From Winogradskyella vincentii (GTDB taxonomy: Bacteria; Bacteroidota; Bacteroidia; Flavobacteriales; Flavobacteriaceae): a stretch of 64,000 bases of DNA. The DNA is taken from the NCBI RefSeq assembly GCF_020166345.1, contig NZ_JAIUJS010000002.1, positions 434,001-498,000 on the forward strand. The letters run 5' to 3'. Within the stretch, counting starts at the first letter, position 1. The number at the start of each line of letters is the position of its first letter. Shown piece by piece: positions 36,650-46,056 of the stretch. The notes beneath the pieces were generated by a model that worked only from the letters and a program-made list of their open reading frames with translations, was not told the origin of the DNA and did no database searches. The position numbers and the translations under genes are program-made.

Positions 36650-38407
36650 GTTATCAATTTCACGTTTTATACTTGCTACATCTAAATGTTGTGATAGTTG
36701 CAATTGTGAAACGGTTCCGTGTTCAACAAATTCATCTTTAATACCTAATAACTTTATTGGTTTTTTATAGTTGTTTTTATTGGCAAAATCCAGCACTGAA
36801 CTGCCAAAACCACCTATTATTGTACCATCTTCAATTGTAACAACACCTGTATATTCTTTGAAGATTTTATGAAGTAATTTTTCATCTATTGGTTTAACAA
36901 ATTGCATATCGTAATGCCCAATTTCATCTGAGAATTTACATTCAGAAATTGCCAACTCAACATTTTTTGCCATTGTGCCAATAGAAAGTACGGCAATTGA
37001 TTTTCCTTTTTTTAAACAAACGCCTTTACCAATTTCAACTGATTTAAATGGTTTTTTCCAATCTTTAATATGAGCTCGACCTCTTGGATAACGTATAGCG
37101 ATAGGAAAGTCAATACCCAATTGTACAGTGTACATAATATTGCGTAATGCAATAGGATCTCTAGGTGCGAAAATCACAAGATTAGGAATACAATTTAGAT
37201 AGGCTAAATCAAAAACTCCGTGATGCGTTGCTCCATCTTCTCCAACTAATCCTGCTCTGTCCAAGCAAAAAATTACAGGAAGGTTTTGAAGTGCTACATC
37301 ATGAATTATTTGATCGTACGCACGTTGCAAAAAAGTAGAATAAATATTGCAAAACGGAATTAACCCTTGAGTTGCCATTCCAGCCGCCAATGTTACCGCA
37401 TGCTGTTCTGCTATACCAACATCAAATGCCCTATCTGGTATTGCATCCATCATATATTTTAAAGAACTTCCAGTAGGCATTGCAGGTGTAATACCAATTA
37501 TATTTTTGTTTTTTAATGCTAGCTCTAGTATTGTTTCTCCAAATACATCTTGATATTTGGGAGGGTTGTTGTTATTAATGTTTTTTACAAGCTCTCCAGT
37601 TTCAGCATTAAATTTTCCAGGTGCATGATATTTAACCTGGTCTTGTTCTGCTTGTTTTAATCCCTTTCCTTTAGTAGTAATAATATGCAATAACTTTGGG
37701 CCATTGACAGATTTAAGACGTTCTAATTCTGAAATTAGTAAGGGTAAATTATGACCATCTATGGGTCCGGAATAATCAAAGTTTAGAGCTTCAAATATAT
37801 TGTCTTGTTTTTGTGTCCCCTTTTTTACGTTTGTAAGGTATTGTTTTAGCGCTCCAACACTAGGATCAATACCTATGGCATTATCGTTAAGAATTACGAG
37901 CAAATTTGCATTTGTAACACCTGCATGATTTAAGCCTTCAAAGGCCATACCACTTGCAATTGAAGCATCACCAATAACTGCTATATGGTGTCTATTTTCA
38001 TTTTTTAATTGAGAAGCAATAGCCATTCCAAGTGCTGCGGAAATTGATGTTGATGAATGACCTACACCAAAGGTGTCAAATTCACTTTCAGAACGATTTG
38101 GAAATCCACTTAGTCCTTCTAATTGTCTGTTAGTATGAAATACATTTTTTCTGCCAGTTAAAATTTTATGGCCATATGCTTGGTGACCAACATCCCAAAT
38201 CAATAAATCATTTGGTGTTTTATAAACATAATGTAGTGCTATAGTTAACTCTACAACACCTAAACTTGCCCCTAAATGACCTTCTTTTGTAGCTACTATA
38301 TCAATAATAAATTGCCTTAATTCCTTGCTTAAGGCAGTTAAATCTTCAATTTTCAAATTGCGTAAATCTGCAGGTGAATTAATTTGATTTAGTAGTCCAT
38401 TGCTCAT
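36623..38407 (-). CDS. dxs: 1-deoxy-D-xylulose-5-phosphate synthase
   Basis: First enzyme of the MEP isoprenoid pathway, condensing pyruvate and glyceraldehyde 3-phosphate with thiamine diphosphate. The 594 residues are slightly short for DXS but complete. The opening DLRNLKIEDLTALSKELRQFI, GHLGASLGVVELTIALHY, GDASIASGMAFEGLNHAG (ThDP-Mg binding with the later NDN), DVGIAEQHAVTLAAGMA and DRAGLVGEDGATHHG are all present. The -7 box TATTTTTG lies four bases before the ATG, implying a leaderless message. The 3' end overlaps the 56-residue ORF. Confidence 0.97.
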   Translation of the reverse strand: MSNGLLNQINSPADLRNLKIEDLTALSKELRQFIIDIVATKEGHLGASLGVVELTIALHYVYKTPNDLLIWDVGHQAYGHKILTGRKNVFHTNRQLEGLSGFPNRSESEFDTFGVGHSSTSISAALGMAIASQLKNENRHHIAVIGDASIASGMAFEGLNHAGVTNANLLVILNDNAIGIDPSVGALKQYLTNVKKGTQKQDNIFEALNFDYSGPIDGHNLPLLISELERLKSVNGPKLLHIITTKGKGLKQAEQDQVKYHAPGKFNAETGELVKNINNNNPPKYQDVFGETILELALKNKNIIGITPAMPTGSSLKYMMDAIPDRAFDVGIAEQHAVTLAAGMATQGLIPFCNIYSTFLQRAYDQIIHDVALQNLPVIFCLDRAGLVGEDGATHHGVFDLAYLNCIPNLVIFAPRDPIALRNIMYTVQLGIDFPIAIRYPRGRAHIKDWKKPFKSVEIGKGVCLKKGKSIAVLSIGTMAKNVELAISECKFSDEIGHYDMQFVKPIDEKLLHKIFKEYTGVVTIEDGTIIGGFGSSVLDFANKNNYKKPIKLLGIKDEFVEHGTVSQLQLSQHLDVASIKREIDNLRLIIDNG

Positions 38408-38411
38408 ACAG

Positions 38412-38437
38412 CAAAAATACGAGAATTAGTTTGTCAA
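38412..38437 (-). promoter_or_regulatory. Promoter of dxs with -7 box 4 nt before the ATG
   Basis: On the minus strand, TATTTTTG (38419-38412) matches TAnnTTTG, and TTGAC lies 15 nt further upstream (38437-38433). The ATG follows after CTGT, so transcription would begin at or within a few bases of the start codon. Confidence 0.5.
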
Positions 38438-38615
38438 TTAAAAATGAATAGAACACGCTTATTTTTTATACAGTCCGGTTGTTCCTTGTTGTATTTACGA
38501 TATTCACAACATCAGACACCCTGGTTTTAGAATTCCTCAATATTTTGTTATTTTCGTAAAAAAAATTGCGGAGGCTATAATTATAAGTCTCACATAATCC
38601 CTAATTAACAAAAAG

Positions 38616-41249
38616 ATGAAAAAGAACTACATTGTTTTTGCATGGCTTGTTGCGCTATTATTTTCAGGAAATTTAGTTACTGCACAGAACACTTTGGAAG
38701 CGTCACAATTCGGAACTTTAATTTTAGATTACTTAAAGGAGAACAAAGACCAATACAACTTACAAAATGAGGATTTAGAAAATATTATTGTAAGAGATTC
38801 TTATACCGATGATGCTGGTGTAAGCTATATATACTTAAATCAAACATATCAAGGAATAGAAATCTTTAATGCTATTTCAACAGTTGTAGTTAAAGACAAT
38901 AAAGTGTTTTACTATGCCAATAGATTTACTGATGATATTGTAAATCGCGTAAATACAACTAATGCAACGTTTTCACCTGAGGAATCTATAATTGCAATGG
39001 CAAATCATTTTCAATTATCTAATCCGGTAGGCTTAACACAGCTAGAAAAAAGAGGTAACTCTTATCTTTTCTCAAATGCTGGTATCTCTCAACGAGATAT
39101 CACTATAGAACTTGTTTATTCACAGCAAGATCGAGAATTAAAGTTAGCTTGGGATATTGTAGTATATGCCAACGATAGTTCGCATTGGTATAGTGTGAGA
39201 TTAGATGCAACCAACAATGAGGTTTTAGATGTGAACGATTTTCTTTTAACCTGTACTTTTGAGAAAGATCATACACATAATACTCCGAGTGAAGAACTTA
39301 ATTTTTATAATGAAATGGTTTCTCCTTCCTCGGTTTTGGTAGATGGTGCTAGTTATAATGTATTTGCACTACCTGCTGAAAGTCCAAATCATGGTCCAAG
39401 ACAATTAGTTGTAAATCCAGCAGATCCTGTCGCTTCACCATTTGGATGGCACGATGAAGATGGCTTAGTTGGTGCAGAGCATACCACAACTCGAGGAAAT
39501 AATGTTTTTGCACAAGAAGATAGAGATGGTCAAGTGTTTACAAATGGATTTATGCCAGACGGAACATCTACCTTAACCTTTGATTTCCCTTTAGATATGA
39601 ACCAACCTGCAGAAGGATATGAAGCTGCATCGGTTACGAATTTGTTTTACATGAACAATATGATGCATGATATCTGGTATCATCATGGTTTTGATGAGAG
39701 AGCAGGTAACTTTCAATCAAACAACTATGGCAATCCTGGTCTTCAAAGAGATGAGGTTGTTGCAGATGCGCAAGATGGAAGTGGTATTAATAATGCAACA
39801 TTCGGTACACCACCAGACGGACAAAATCCTACCATGACTATGTTTATGTGGGCACCAGTAGGACCTTTAGATGATCCACTTGAAGTACAAAATGGAATAG
39901 CAGCTGGTAACTATTCTGGTGTTGAAGCTGGTTTTGGTGGACCATTATCAACTACGCCAATAACAACTCAATTGGCATTAGCAATTGATTTGTCACCTGA
40001 TGTATTAGATGCTTGTAACGCAATAACTAATTCATCATTTTTAAATGGAAAAATAGCGGTAATTAGAAGAGGAGATTGTGAATTTGGTGTTAAAGTGTTA
40101 GCAGCTCAAAATGCAGGAGCCGTAGCTGTTATTATGGTAAATAATGTAGCTGGTGACCCTATTGTAATGGGTCCAGGAGCACAAGGTGCATCTGTTACAA
40201 TTCCTTCTATTATGGTTACACAAGCAGATGGAGAAGCCATTATATCCTCATTAGAAAATAATAGCCAAACCATCAATGCTACTTTAGTTAATAACGGACC
40301 ATTTCAAATAGATGGCGATTTTGATAATGGTATTATAGCACATGAGTACGGTCATGGAATTTCTAATAGAACTACTGGAGGACCATCAACCACTAGTTGT
40401 TTGTTTAATGCTGAACAGATGGGTGAGGGTTGGTCTGATTGGTTCGGACTAATGGTTTCAATGTATGATACTGATACTGCTGCAGAGGCAAGAGGAATAG
40501 GAACGTTTGCTGTTAGCCAACCTACTACTGGTCTAGGGATTCGTCCAAGACGATACAGTCCTGATTTTACAATTAATGAGCTAACTTATGCTGCTACCAA
40601 TAATACAAGTATAAGTCAACCACATGGTATTGGTTCTGTTTGGGCAACAGTTTTATGGGATCTTACTTGGGCCTACATTGATAAATATGGATTTGACTCA
40701 GACCTTATTGACGGTGATGGAGGGAACAATAAAATTATGGATCTTGTAATACAAGGTCTTAAGATGCAACCTTGTAGCCCTGGATTTGTTGATGGTAGAG
40801 ATGCACTTTTAGCAGCTGACACATTGCTAACGGGCGGATTAGATCAATGTACTATTTGGGAAGTGTTTGCTGCAAGAGGATTAGGATTTAATGCAGCGCA
40901 AGGAGATCCGGATATAAGATTAGACCAAGTTGAAGATTTTTCAATGCCACCAAGTGATGATCCTTCTTTAGACAATTGTTCTGATTTATTGAGTATTAAT
41001 GAGTTCTCAAAAGATAGATTTAAAGTTTACCCTAATCCAACGCAAACCGAATTAACGATAAATACTACTGAAAGTTTAGGAAATGTCTCAATTAGCTTAA
41101 TTGACGTTAATGGTAGAGTGGTGTTGAATTTGGAAAAGGATTTATTGGGTACTGTTACTTTAGACACCTCTAACCTTAAAACTGGTTTATATATTCTTAA
41201 TATTAAAGGAGACTCAATTAATTTCAACGAAAAGATAATTAAGAACTAA
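38616..41249 (+). CDS. Secreted M36 (fungalysin-type) metalloprotease with T9SS type A sorting domain
   Basis: A secreted zinc protease of 877 residues. A signal peptide ends near residue 23 (VTAQN). An N-terminal FTP/propeptide region (about 25-210) precedes the M36 catalytic domain, with the zinc site HEYGHGISNR (H576, E577, H580) and the nearby GEGWSDWFGLM glutamate. A protease-associated (PA) domain is inserted before the active site (about 432-555, with DACNAI...CEFGVKV cysteines). The last 75 or so residues (FKVYPNPTQTELTIN ... LNIKGDSINFNEKIIKN) form a type A signal for the type IX secretion system. It is a single gene or is co-transcribed with tadA, 13 bp downstream. Confidence 0.94.
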   Translation: MKKNYIVFAWLVALLFSGNLVTAQNTLEASQFGTLILDYLKENKDQYNLQNEDLENIIVRDSYTDDAGVSYIYLNQTYQGIEIFNAISTVVVKDNKVFYYANRFTDDIVNRVNTTNATFSPEESIIAMANHFQLSNPVGLTQLEKRGNSYLFSNAGISQRDITIELVYSQQDRELKLAWDIVVYANDSSHWYSVRLDATNNEVLDVNDFLLTCTFEKDHTHNTPSEELNFYNEMVSPSSVLVDGASYNVFALPAESPNHGPRQLVVNPADPVASPFGWHDEDGLVGAEHTTTRGNNVFAQEDRDGQVFTNGFMPDGTSTLTFDFPLDMNQPAEGYEAASVTNLFYMNNMMHDIWYHHGFDERAGNFQSNNYGNPGLQRDEVVADAQDGSGINNATFGTPPDGQNPTMTMFMWAPVGPLDDPLEVQNGIAAGNYSGVEAGFGGPLSTTPITTQLALAIDLSPDVLDACNAITNSSFLNGKIAVIRRGDCEFGVKVLAAQNAGAVAVIMVNNVAGDPIVMGPGAQGASVTIPSIMVTQADGEAIISSLENNSQTINATLVNNGPFQIDGDFDNGIIAHEYGHGISNRTTGGPSTTSCLFNAEQMGEGWSDWFGLMVSMYDTDTAAEARGIGTFAVSQPTTGLGIRPRRYSPDFTINELTYAATNNTSISQPHGIGSVWATVLWDLTWAYIDKYGFDSDLIDGDGGNNKIMDLVIQGLKMQPCSPGFVDGRDALLAADTLLTGGLDQCTIWEVFAARGLGFNAAQGDPDIRLDQVEDFSMPPSDDPSLDNCSDLLSINEFSKDRFKVYPNPTQTELTINTTESLGNVSISLIDVNGRVVLNLEKDLLGTVTLDTSNLKTGLYILNIKGDSINFNEKIIKN

Positions 41250-41262
41250 TTATCTTTAGATT

Positions 41263-41712
41263 ATGATTAATCCTTATGACGATACTTACTTTATGAAAAA
41301 AGCCCTTCAGGAAGCTGAAGAGGCTTTTGATAAAGGTGAGGTTCCCGTAGGAGCAATAATTGTTGTTAAGGATAGAATAATTGCACGATCACATAATCTT
41401 ACAGAACTATTAAATGATGTAACTGCACATGCAGAAATGCAAGCTATTACCTCAGCGTCTAATTTTCTAGGAGGTAAATATCTAGTAGGTTGCACGCTTT
41501 ACGTGACCTTAGAACCCTGTCAAATGTGTGCTGGTGCATTATACTGGAGCCAAATTTCTAAAGTAGTTTATGCAGCGACTGATGAAAAAAGAGGGTTTAA
41601 GGCGTTAGGTGCGAAACTTCATCCAAAGACCAAAGTGATTGGTGGAATACTCGAAGAAGAGGCGTCAGACTTAATGAAGCGATTTTTTATCGAGAAGAGA
41701 AATTTGAACTAA
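41263..41712 (+). CDS. tadA: tRNA-specific adenosine deaminase / nucleoside deaminase
   Basis: Deaminates the wobble adenosine of tRNA-Arg(ACG) to inosine. The 149 residues contain the zinc and catalytic motif HAEMQAI (H56, E58) and PCQMC (C86, C89). The N-terminal MKKALQEAEEAFDKGEVPVGAIIV opening is typical of TadA. A related guanine deaminase is the main alternative, but the TadA-type EPCQMCAGALYWSQI argues for tRNA editing. It lies 13 bp after the M36 gene and ends at a hairpin. Confidence 0.92.
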   Translation: MINPYDDTYFMKKALQEAEEAFDKGEVPVGAIIVVKDRIIARSHNLTELLNDVTAHAEMQAITSASNFLGGKYLVGCTLYVTLEPCQMCAGALYWSQISKVVYAATDEKRGFKALGAKLHPKTKVIGGILEEEASDLMKRFFIEKRNLN

Positions 41713-41745
41713 AAAAAACGCCCAACCATTGGTTGAGCGTTGAAA
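41712..41745. terminator. Terminator between tadA and the cold-shock gene
   Basis: The hairpin AACGCCCAACC / GGTTGAGCGTT (one C-A mismatch) is preceded by a run of eight A, so it is best as a terminator for the minus-strand cold-shock gene and could also serve tadA. Confidence 0.65.
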
Positions 41746-41762
41746 CTGTAATAAAGTATATC

Positions 41763-41954
41763 TTAAAGAATGCTTACGTTTGCAGCAACCATTCCTTTTC
41801 TTCCTTCTTCTTCTGTGTACTCTACATTATCGCCTTCGCGTAATTCAACACCATTAAGGTTTGATACGTGTACGAAAATGTCTTTTCCTGTTTCGTCGTT
41901 TGTAATGAATCCAAATCCTTTTGAATCATTGAAAAATTTAACTGTTCCAGTCAT
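41763..41954 (-). CDS. Cold-shock domain protein
   Basis: A 63-residue CSD protein, an RNA/ssDNA chaperone. RNP1 is KGFGFI (12-17) and RNP2 is DIFVHV (25-30); the rest is the five-strand OB fold with an acidic middle (EYTEEEGRKG). It is a single-gene unit; on the minus strand TACCTTTG (41987-41980), a good -7 box, lies 26 bp before the ATG. Confidence 0.97.
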   Translation of the reverse strand: MTGTVKFFNDSKGFGFITNDETGKDIFVHVSNLNGVELREGDNVEYTEEEGRKGMVAANVSIL

Positions 41955-41979
41955 TATAAAATAAATAAAAATTAAAGCA

Positions 41980-41987
41980 CAAAGGTA
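41980..41987 (-). promoter_or_regulatory. Candidate -7 box of the cold-shock gene
   Basis: TACCTTTG matches TAnnTTTG exactly and would give a leader of about 20 nt. No clear -33 element is seen. Confidence 0.4.
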
Positions 41988-42133
41988 ATGTATAAACTAA
42001 TGCTTCTAGTTAATAAATCGTTTTATTTTAATTTATTGAAAATTAATGAGTTTTAAGTAGTGACAAAAAATAAATGTTAATTTATTGATTTTAAAGATGT
42101 TAACCTTGTTCTAAAAGTTGAGAAAAGATATAT

Positions 42134-42379
42134 TTAATACTTATTAATTTTTTGATTTTCTCTCATTTTATCAAGATTTTCTTTTGTTAACATGTAATCT
42201 TTCATGCTTTTACCCTTCCAACGATAATAAGAGAATAGGGGGAATACAATAAAGAAAATACCAATTACACCAAAACCAATTAACTTTTGCGAATAGTCTA
42301 ACTCCAACAGAAAACCACAAATAATACTGGTTATGGAGGCAATGAGAGTTAGAAACGTTATGATTTTTATCAACTTCAT
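42134..42379 (-). CDS. Small two-helix membrane protein coupled to the ClC gene
   Basis: An 81-residue protein with two hydrophobic helices (about 3-24 and 32-52) and a basic, helical cytoplasmic tail (KGKSMKDYMLTKENLDKMRENQ). I do not recognise a named family. Its ATG overlaps the stop of the ClC gene (ATGA), so the two are translated together, and it might be an accessory protein of that channel; this is inference from position only. Confidence 0.75.
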   Translation of the reverse strand: MKLIKIITFLTLIASITSIICGFLLELDYSQKLIGFGVIGIFFIVFPLFSYYRWKGKSMKDYMLTKENLDKMRENQKINKY

Positions 42380-44157
42380 GATGTGAAATTAATTAATTCG
42401 CGTCGATAAGCCGTTAACAATTTGGATTTAGAAACAAAACCATAGTATTTATTATCCTTTATAACTGGCAAATTCCAGGCGCCAGAATTTTGAAATTTTT
42501 TCATTACAACTTCCATGGAGTCATTTTCAAAATGTATGTACTCAGGAGGCTTATGCATAAAGGTTTCAACTGTAGTGGAGTTGTATAACGTTTGATCAAA
42601 CATTACAGTTCTTATATTGTCTAATAATATTATACCCACAAAATTATTTTCTTCATCAGTAACGGGGAAAAGATTTCTATTAGATTTAGAAACACCATTT
42701 TTCAGCATTTCACCTAAGCTCATCTCTGGGTGCAGTTGAATAAAATCTTTTTCAATCACTGACTCTAATTTCATCAAGGTAAGTACGCTTTTATCCTTGT
42801 CTTGGGTGAGTAGAGCGCCTTTTTCGAGTAGTTCTTTGGTATAAATAGTATGATCAAGACCATTTTTGTTTATTATAAAAGACATAGAAGCAGTAATCAT
42901 GAGTGGTATGAACAATTCATATCCACCTGTAATTTCAGCAATTAAAAATATGGCTGTAAGAGGCGCATGAAGAACACCAGCAATTAATCCGGCCATTCCA
43001 ATTAATGTAAAGTTGGCTTCCGAAACTGAAAAACCTAGTCCACAATTATTTATCACTTTGGCGACAACATTTCCTAATGCACTACCCATTACAAGTGTAG
43101 GGATTATAATTCCACCTGTTCCACCTGCAGCAAAAGTAGTTGTCATTGCAATAGCCTTGAATATTGTAATTCCGAAGAGTAATCCAATTACGATCCAAAT
43201 GTTATCCATATAGTCATTAAATGGATTACTACCTAATGCTTTAATATCGTTACCTAATAATAAATCATTTATAAAACCAAATCCTTCACCATATAAAGGA
43301 GGAATAAAAAATAGCATTACACCAATTGCTAATCCACCAATTATAAGTTTTCGTTTTGCCGATTTAAGTCTGTTGAATAAAGATGAGATTCCAAAGTACA
43401 TTTTTGAAAAATATATAGACGCAATACCAGTCCCTATTCCCAATATAATATAGAATAAGGTGTCTTTTATTATAAATTTTTCAGTGACATTAAAGTCAAA
43501 AAGTACACTATCTCCAAGAAAAAAATAAGATGTTATTACCGAGGAAACAGATGCAATTAACAATGGTAATAACGAAGCAAATGTTAAGTCTAGACTAAAT
43601 ATTTCTATTGCAAAAATGATGGCTGCAATAGGTGATTTAAAAATTGACGCAATTGCTCCAGCTGAGGCACATCCTATCAATAAGCTTCTTGTTTTTCTAT
43701 CAATGTGCAGCAAACGGCTCAGATTAGAACTCATTGCTGATGCAGACGCAATTGCCGGACCAAGTAATCCTACTGAACCTCCAAATCCAACTGTAAGTGG
43801 AGCAGTTACTAATGGTAAATAGATATTCCTTTTATTAATAATTCCGTCTCTTTTAGACAATGAAAATAGAATAGATGGAATTGCATGTTCACTTGGTTTT
43901 TTCGAAATGTACTTTACAAAGAGATACACTAGCAATAATCCTATAATCGGTAGAATGAAGTAAATACTATTTTCAGAAAGAATAATTCCCTTTTGAAAAA
44001 TTGACTCTATTGCAAAAGTTACATTCTTAATAAAAACAGAAATGATACCTGCGAGTAAACCAATCACTAAACTCAATAAGAAAATGAAGTTCTTCTCGGA
44101 AATATGTTTGTATCTCCAAATGTGAATCCGTTTAAATATTGTTGACTTTACTGGCAT
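42376..44157 (-). CDS. ClC family chloride channel/transporter with CBS domains, gating Glu replaced
   Basis: A 593-residue ClC protein: membrane core (about 20-440) and two C-terminal CBS domains (about 460-590) that may sense nucleotides. The core motifs are GGSVGLLGPA (127-135), SPIAAIIFAIEIF (175-187) and GGTGGIIIPTL. In the first, the usual gating glutamate of G-x-E-G-P is Leu132. In the third helix motif, the proton-glutamate position of E. coli ClcA appears as Ile186, after a conserved E185. Both changes argue against an H+/Cl- exchanger and for passive conduction, or another ion. It is coupled to the 81-residue gene by a 4-bp overlap and separated from aspS by a terminator. Confidence 0.93.
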   Translation of the reverse strand: MPVKSTIFKRIHIWRYKHISEKNFIFLLSLVIGLLAGIISVFIKNVTFAIESIFQKGIILSENSIYFILPIIGLLLVYLFVKYISKKPSEHAIPSILFSLSKRDGIINKRNIYLPLVTAPLTVGFGGSVGLLGPAIASASAMSSNLSRLLHIDRKTRSLLIGCASAGAIASIFKSPIAAIIFAIEIFSLDLTFASLLPLLIASVSSVITSYFFLGDSVLFDFNVTEKFIIKDTLFYIILGIGTGIASIYFSKMYFGISSLFNRLKSAKRKLIIGGLAIGVMLFFIPPLYGEGFGFINDLLLGNDIKALGSNPFNDYMDNIWIVIGLLFGITIFKAIAMTTTFAAGGTGGIIIPTLVMGSALGNVVAKVINNCGLGFSVSEANFTLIGMAGLIAGVLHAPLTAIFLIAEITGGYELFIPLMITASMSFIINKNGLDHTIYTKELLEKGALLTQDKDKSVLTLMKLESVIEKDFIQLHPEMSLGEMLKNGVSKSNRNLFPVTDEENNFVGIILLDNIRTVMFDQTLYNSTTVETFMHKPPEYIHFENDSMEVVMKKFQNSGAWNLPVIKDNKYYGFVSKSKLLTAYRRELINFTS

Positions 44158-44171
44158 TATTTATCTAATTA

Positions 44172-44199
44172 AAAAACCCTGCACTTAGCAGGATTTTTT
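44172..44199 (-). terminator. Terminator after aspS
   Basis: On the minus strand, TCCTGC-TAAGT-GCAGGG forms a short GC-rich hairpin followed by six T residues, placed 2 bp after the aspS stop. Confidence 0.8.
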
Positions 44200-44201
44200 A
44201 G

Positions 44202-45956
44202 TTATGACTTTAAATTAAGTTTCAAATTCAATTCATCTAGTTGATCCTCATCGATTGGTGCCGGAGCATCAATCATTACATCTCTCCCTGAATTATTTTT
44301 AGGGAAAGCAATAAAATCTCTAATGGTTTCTTGTCCACCTAAAATTGCAACTAGTCGGTCAAGACCAAAAGCAATACCACCATGTGGCGGTGCACCATAC
44401 TCAAATGCGTCGATAAGGAAACCAAATTGAGCTCTAGCTTCTTCTTCAGAGAATCCAAGATGCTTAAGCATAATTGCTTGAGTAGGTTTATCATGAATTC
44501 TTATAGAACCACCTCCAATTTCATTTCCATTGAGTACCAAATCGTATGCATTTGCTTTTACTTCACCAGGTTTAGTATCTAACAATTCTAATTGACCTGG
44601 TTTTGGTGATGTAAATGGATGGTGCATTGCATGGTAACGTTCTGTCTCCTCATCCCATTCCAAAAGTGGGAAATCCATAACCCAAAGTGGTGCAAATTCA
44701 TCTGCCTTACGTAATCCTAATCGTTCAGCTAATTCCATCCTTAGGGCACTAAGTTGTGCTCTAACTTTATTGGTTTCACCAGATAAAACACATATTAAAT
44801 CGCCTTTATTTGCACCCGTAACTTCAGCCCATTTAGCCAAATCGTCTTGGTCATAGAATTTATCTACAGAAGACTTATACGTACCATCTTCATTGCATCG
44901 GCAATATACCATACCTAAAGCACCAATTTGAGGTCGCTTTACCCAATCTATGAGTTTGTCAATTTCTTTTCTTGTATAACTATTTCCGCCTGGCACTGCT
45001 ATACCTACTACTAATTCTGCTGAATTGAAAACATTAAAATCTTTATGCTGTGCTACTTCATTTAGTTCACCAAACTCCATCCCGAATCTAATGTCTGGTT
45101 TGTCATTTCCATAAAGACGCATGGCATCATCATAAAGCATTCTTGGGAATTTCTCAACCTCAACTCCATTGATTTCTTTTATGAGATGGCGCGTTAAGCC
45201 TTCAAATGTATTTAGGATATCTTCTTGTTCTACAAATGCCATTTCACAGTCTATCTGTGTAAATTCTGGTTGTCTATCAGCCCTTAAATCTTCATCTCTA
45301 AAACACTTTACAATCTGAAAGTATTTATCCATACCGCCAACCATAAGCAATTGCTTAAAGGTCTGTGGCGATTGTGGTAATGCATAAAATTGACCTTCAT
45401 TCATACGAGATGGTACAACAAAATCTCTAGCACCTTCTGGTGTAGATTTTATTAAATAGGGTGTTTCAACCTCAATAAATCCTTCACCAGACAAATAATT
45501 CCTTACAGCCTGTGCCACCTTATGTCTAAAGATTAAACTCTCTTTAACAGGATTACGACGAATATCTAGATATCGATATTTCATGCGTAAATCATCTCCA
45601 CCATCAGTGTTGTCTTCAATTGTGAATGGAGGTACTAATGATGTGTTGAGAATATTTAATTCTGAGACTAAAACTTCAATATCTCCAGTAGGAATATTTG
45701 GGTTTTTTGAAGCACGTTCTACGACAGTACCTTTTGCTTGAACAACAAATTCACGACCCAGTTTTTGAGCCTTTTCCATTATATCCTTCGAAGTACGTTC
45801 TTCATCAAAATAAAGCTGTGTAATACCGTATCGATCTCTTAGATCAATATAAATCATAAACCCTTTGTCTCTTACACCTTGTACCCAACCAGCTAGAGTA
45901 ACTTCTGTATTGCTATGTGCAGCTCTTAACTCGCCACATGAATGCGTTCTATACAT
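44202..45956 (-). CDS. aspS: Aspartyl-tRNA synthetase
   Basis: Charges tRNA-Asp. The 584 residues match the bacterial-type enzyme: N-terminal OB anticodon-binding domain (about 1-105, [24 protein letters not shown]). Class II motif 2 is [18 protein letters not shown], followed by a GAD insertion domain (about 290-420). Motif 3 lies near the C-terminus ([16 protein letters not shown]). Without a genome-wide view one cannot say whether it is discriminating or also charges tRNA-Asn. Transcription likely starts from a TAAATTTG box about 20 bp upstream. Confidence 0.98.
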   Translation of the reverse strand: MYRTHSCGELRAAHSNTEVTLAGWVQGVRDKGFMIYIDLRDRYGITQLYFDEERTSKDIMEKAQKLGREFVVQAKGTVVERASKNPNIPTGDIEVLVSELNILNTSLVPPFTIEDNTDGGDDLRMKYRYLDIRRNPVKESLIFRHKVAQAVRNYLSGEGFIEVETPYLIKSTPEGARDFVVPSRMNEGQFYALPQSPQTFKQLLMVGGMDKYFQIVKCFRDEDLRADRQPEFTQIDCEMAFVEQEDILNTFEGLTRHLIKEINGVEVEKFPRMLYDDAMRLYGNDKPDIRFGMEFGELNEVAQHKDFNVFNSAELVVGIAVPGGNSYTRKEIDKLIDWVKRPQIGALGMVYCRCNEDGTYKSSVDKFYDQDDLAKWAEVTGANKGDLICVLSGETNKVRAQLSALRMELAERLGLRKADEFAPLWVMDFPLLEWDEETERYHAMHHPFTSPKPGQLELLDTKPGEVKANAYDLVLNGNEIGGGSIRIHDKPTQAIMLKHLGFSEEEARAQFGFLIDAFEYGAPPHGGIAFGLDRLVAILGGQETIRDFIAFPKNNSGRDVMIDAPAPIDEDQLDELNLKLNLKS

Positions 45957-46007
45957 AATGAAAATTTAATCCTGCAAATTTAATCAACTTCAGAAGATAA
46001 ATAAATA

Positions 46008-46036
46008 AAAGCCTCAACAATTGTTGAGGCTTTTGG
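46008..46036. terminator. Bidirectional terminator after the RND efflux gene
   Basis: A near-perfect palindrome AGCCTCAAC-AATT-GTTGAGGCT with A-run and T-run flanks, about 20 bp after the RND stop on the minus strand. Confidence 0.88.
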
Positions 46037-46056
46037 CTATTAATCAATGCACTTAT

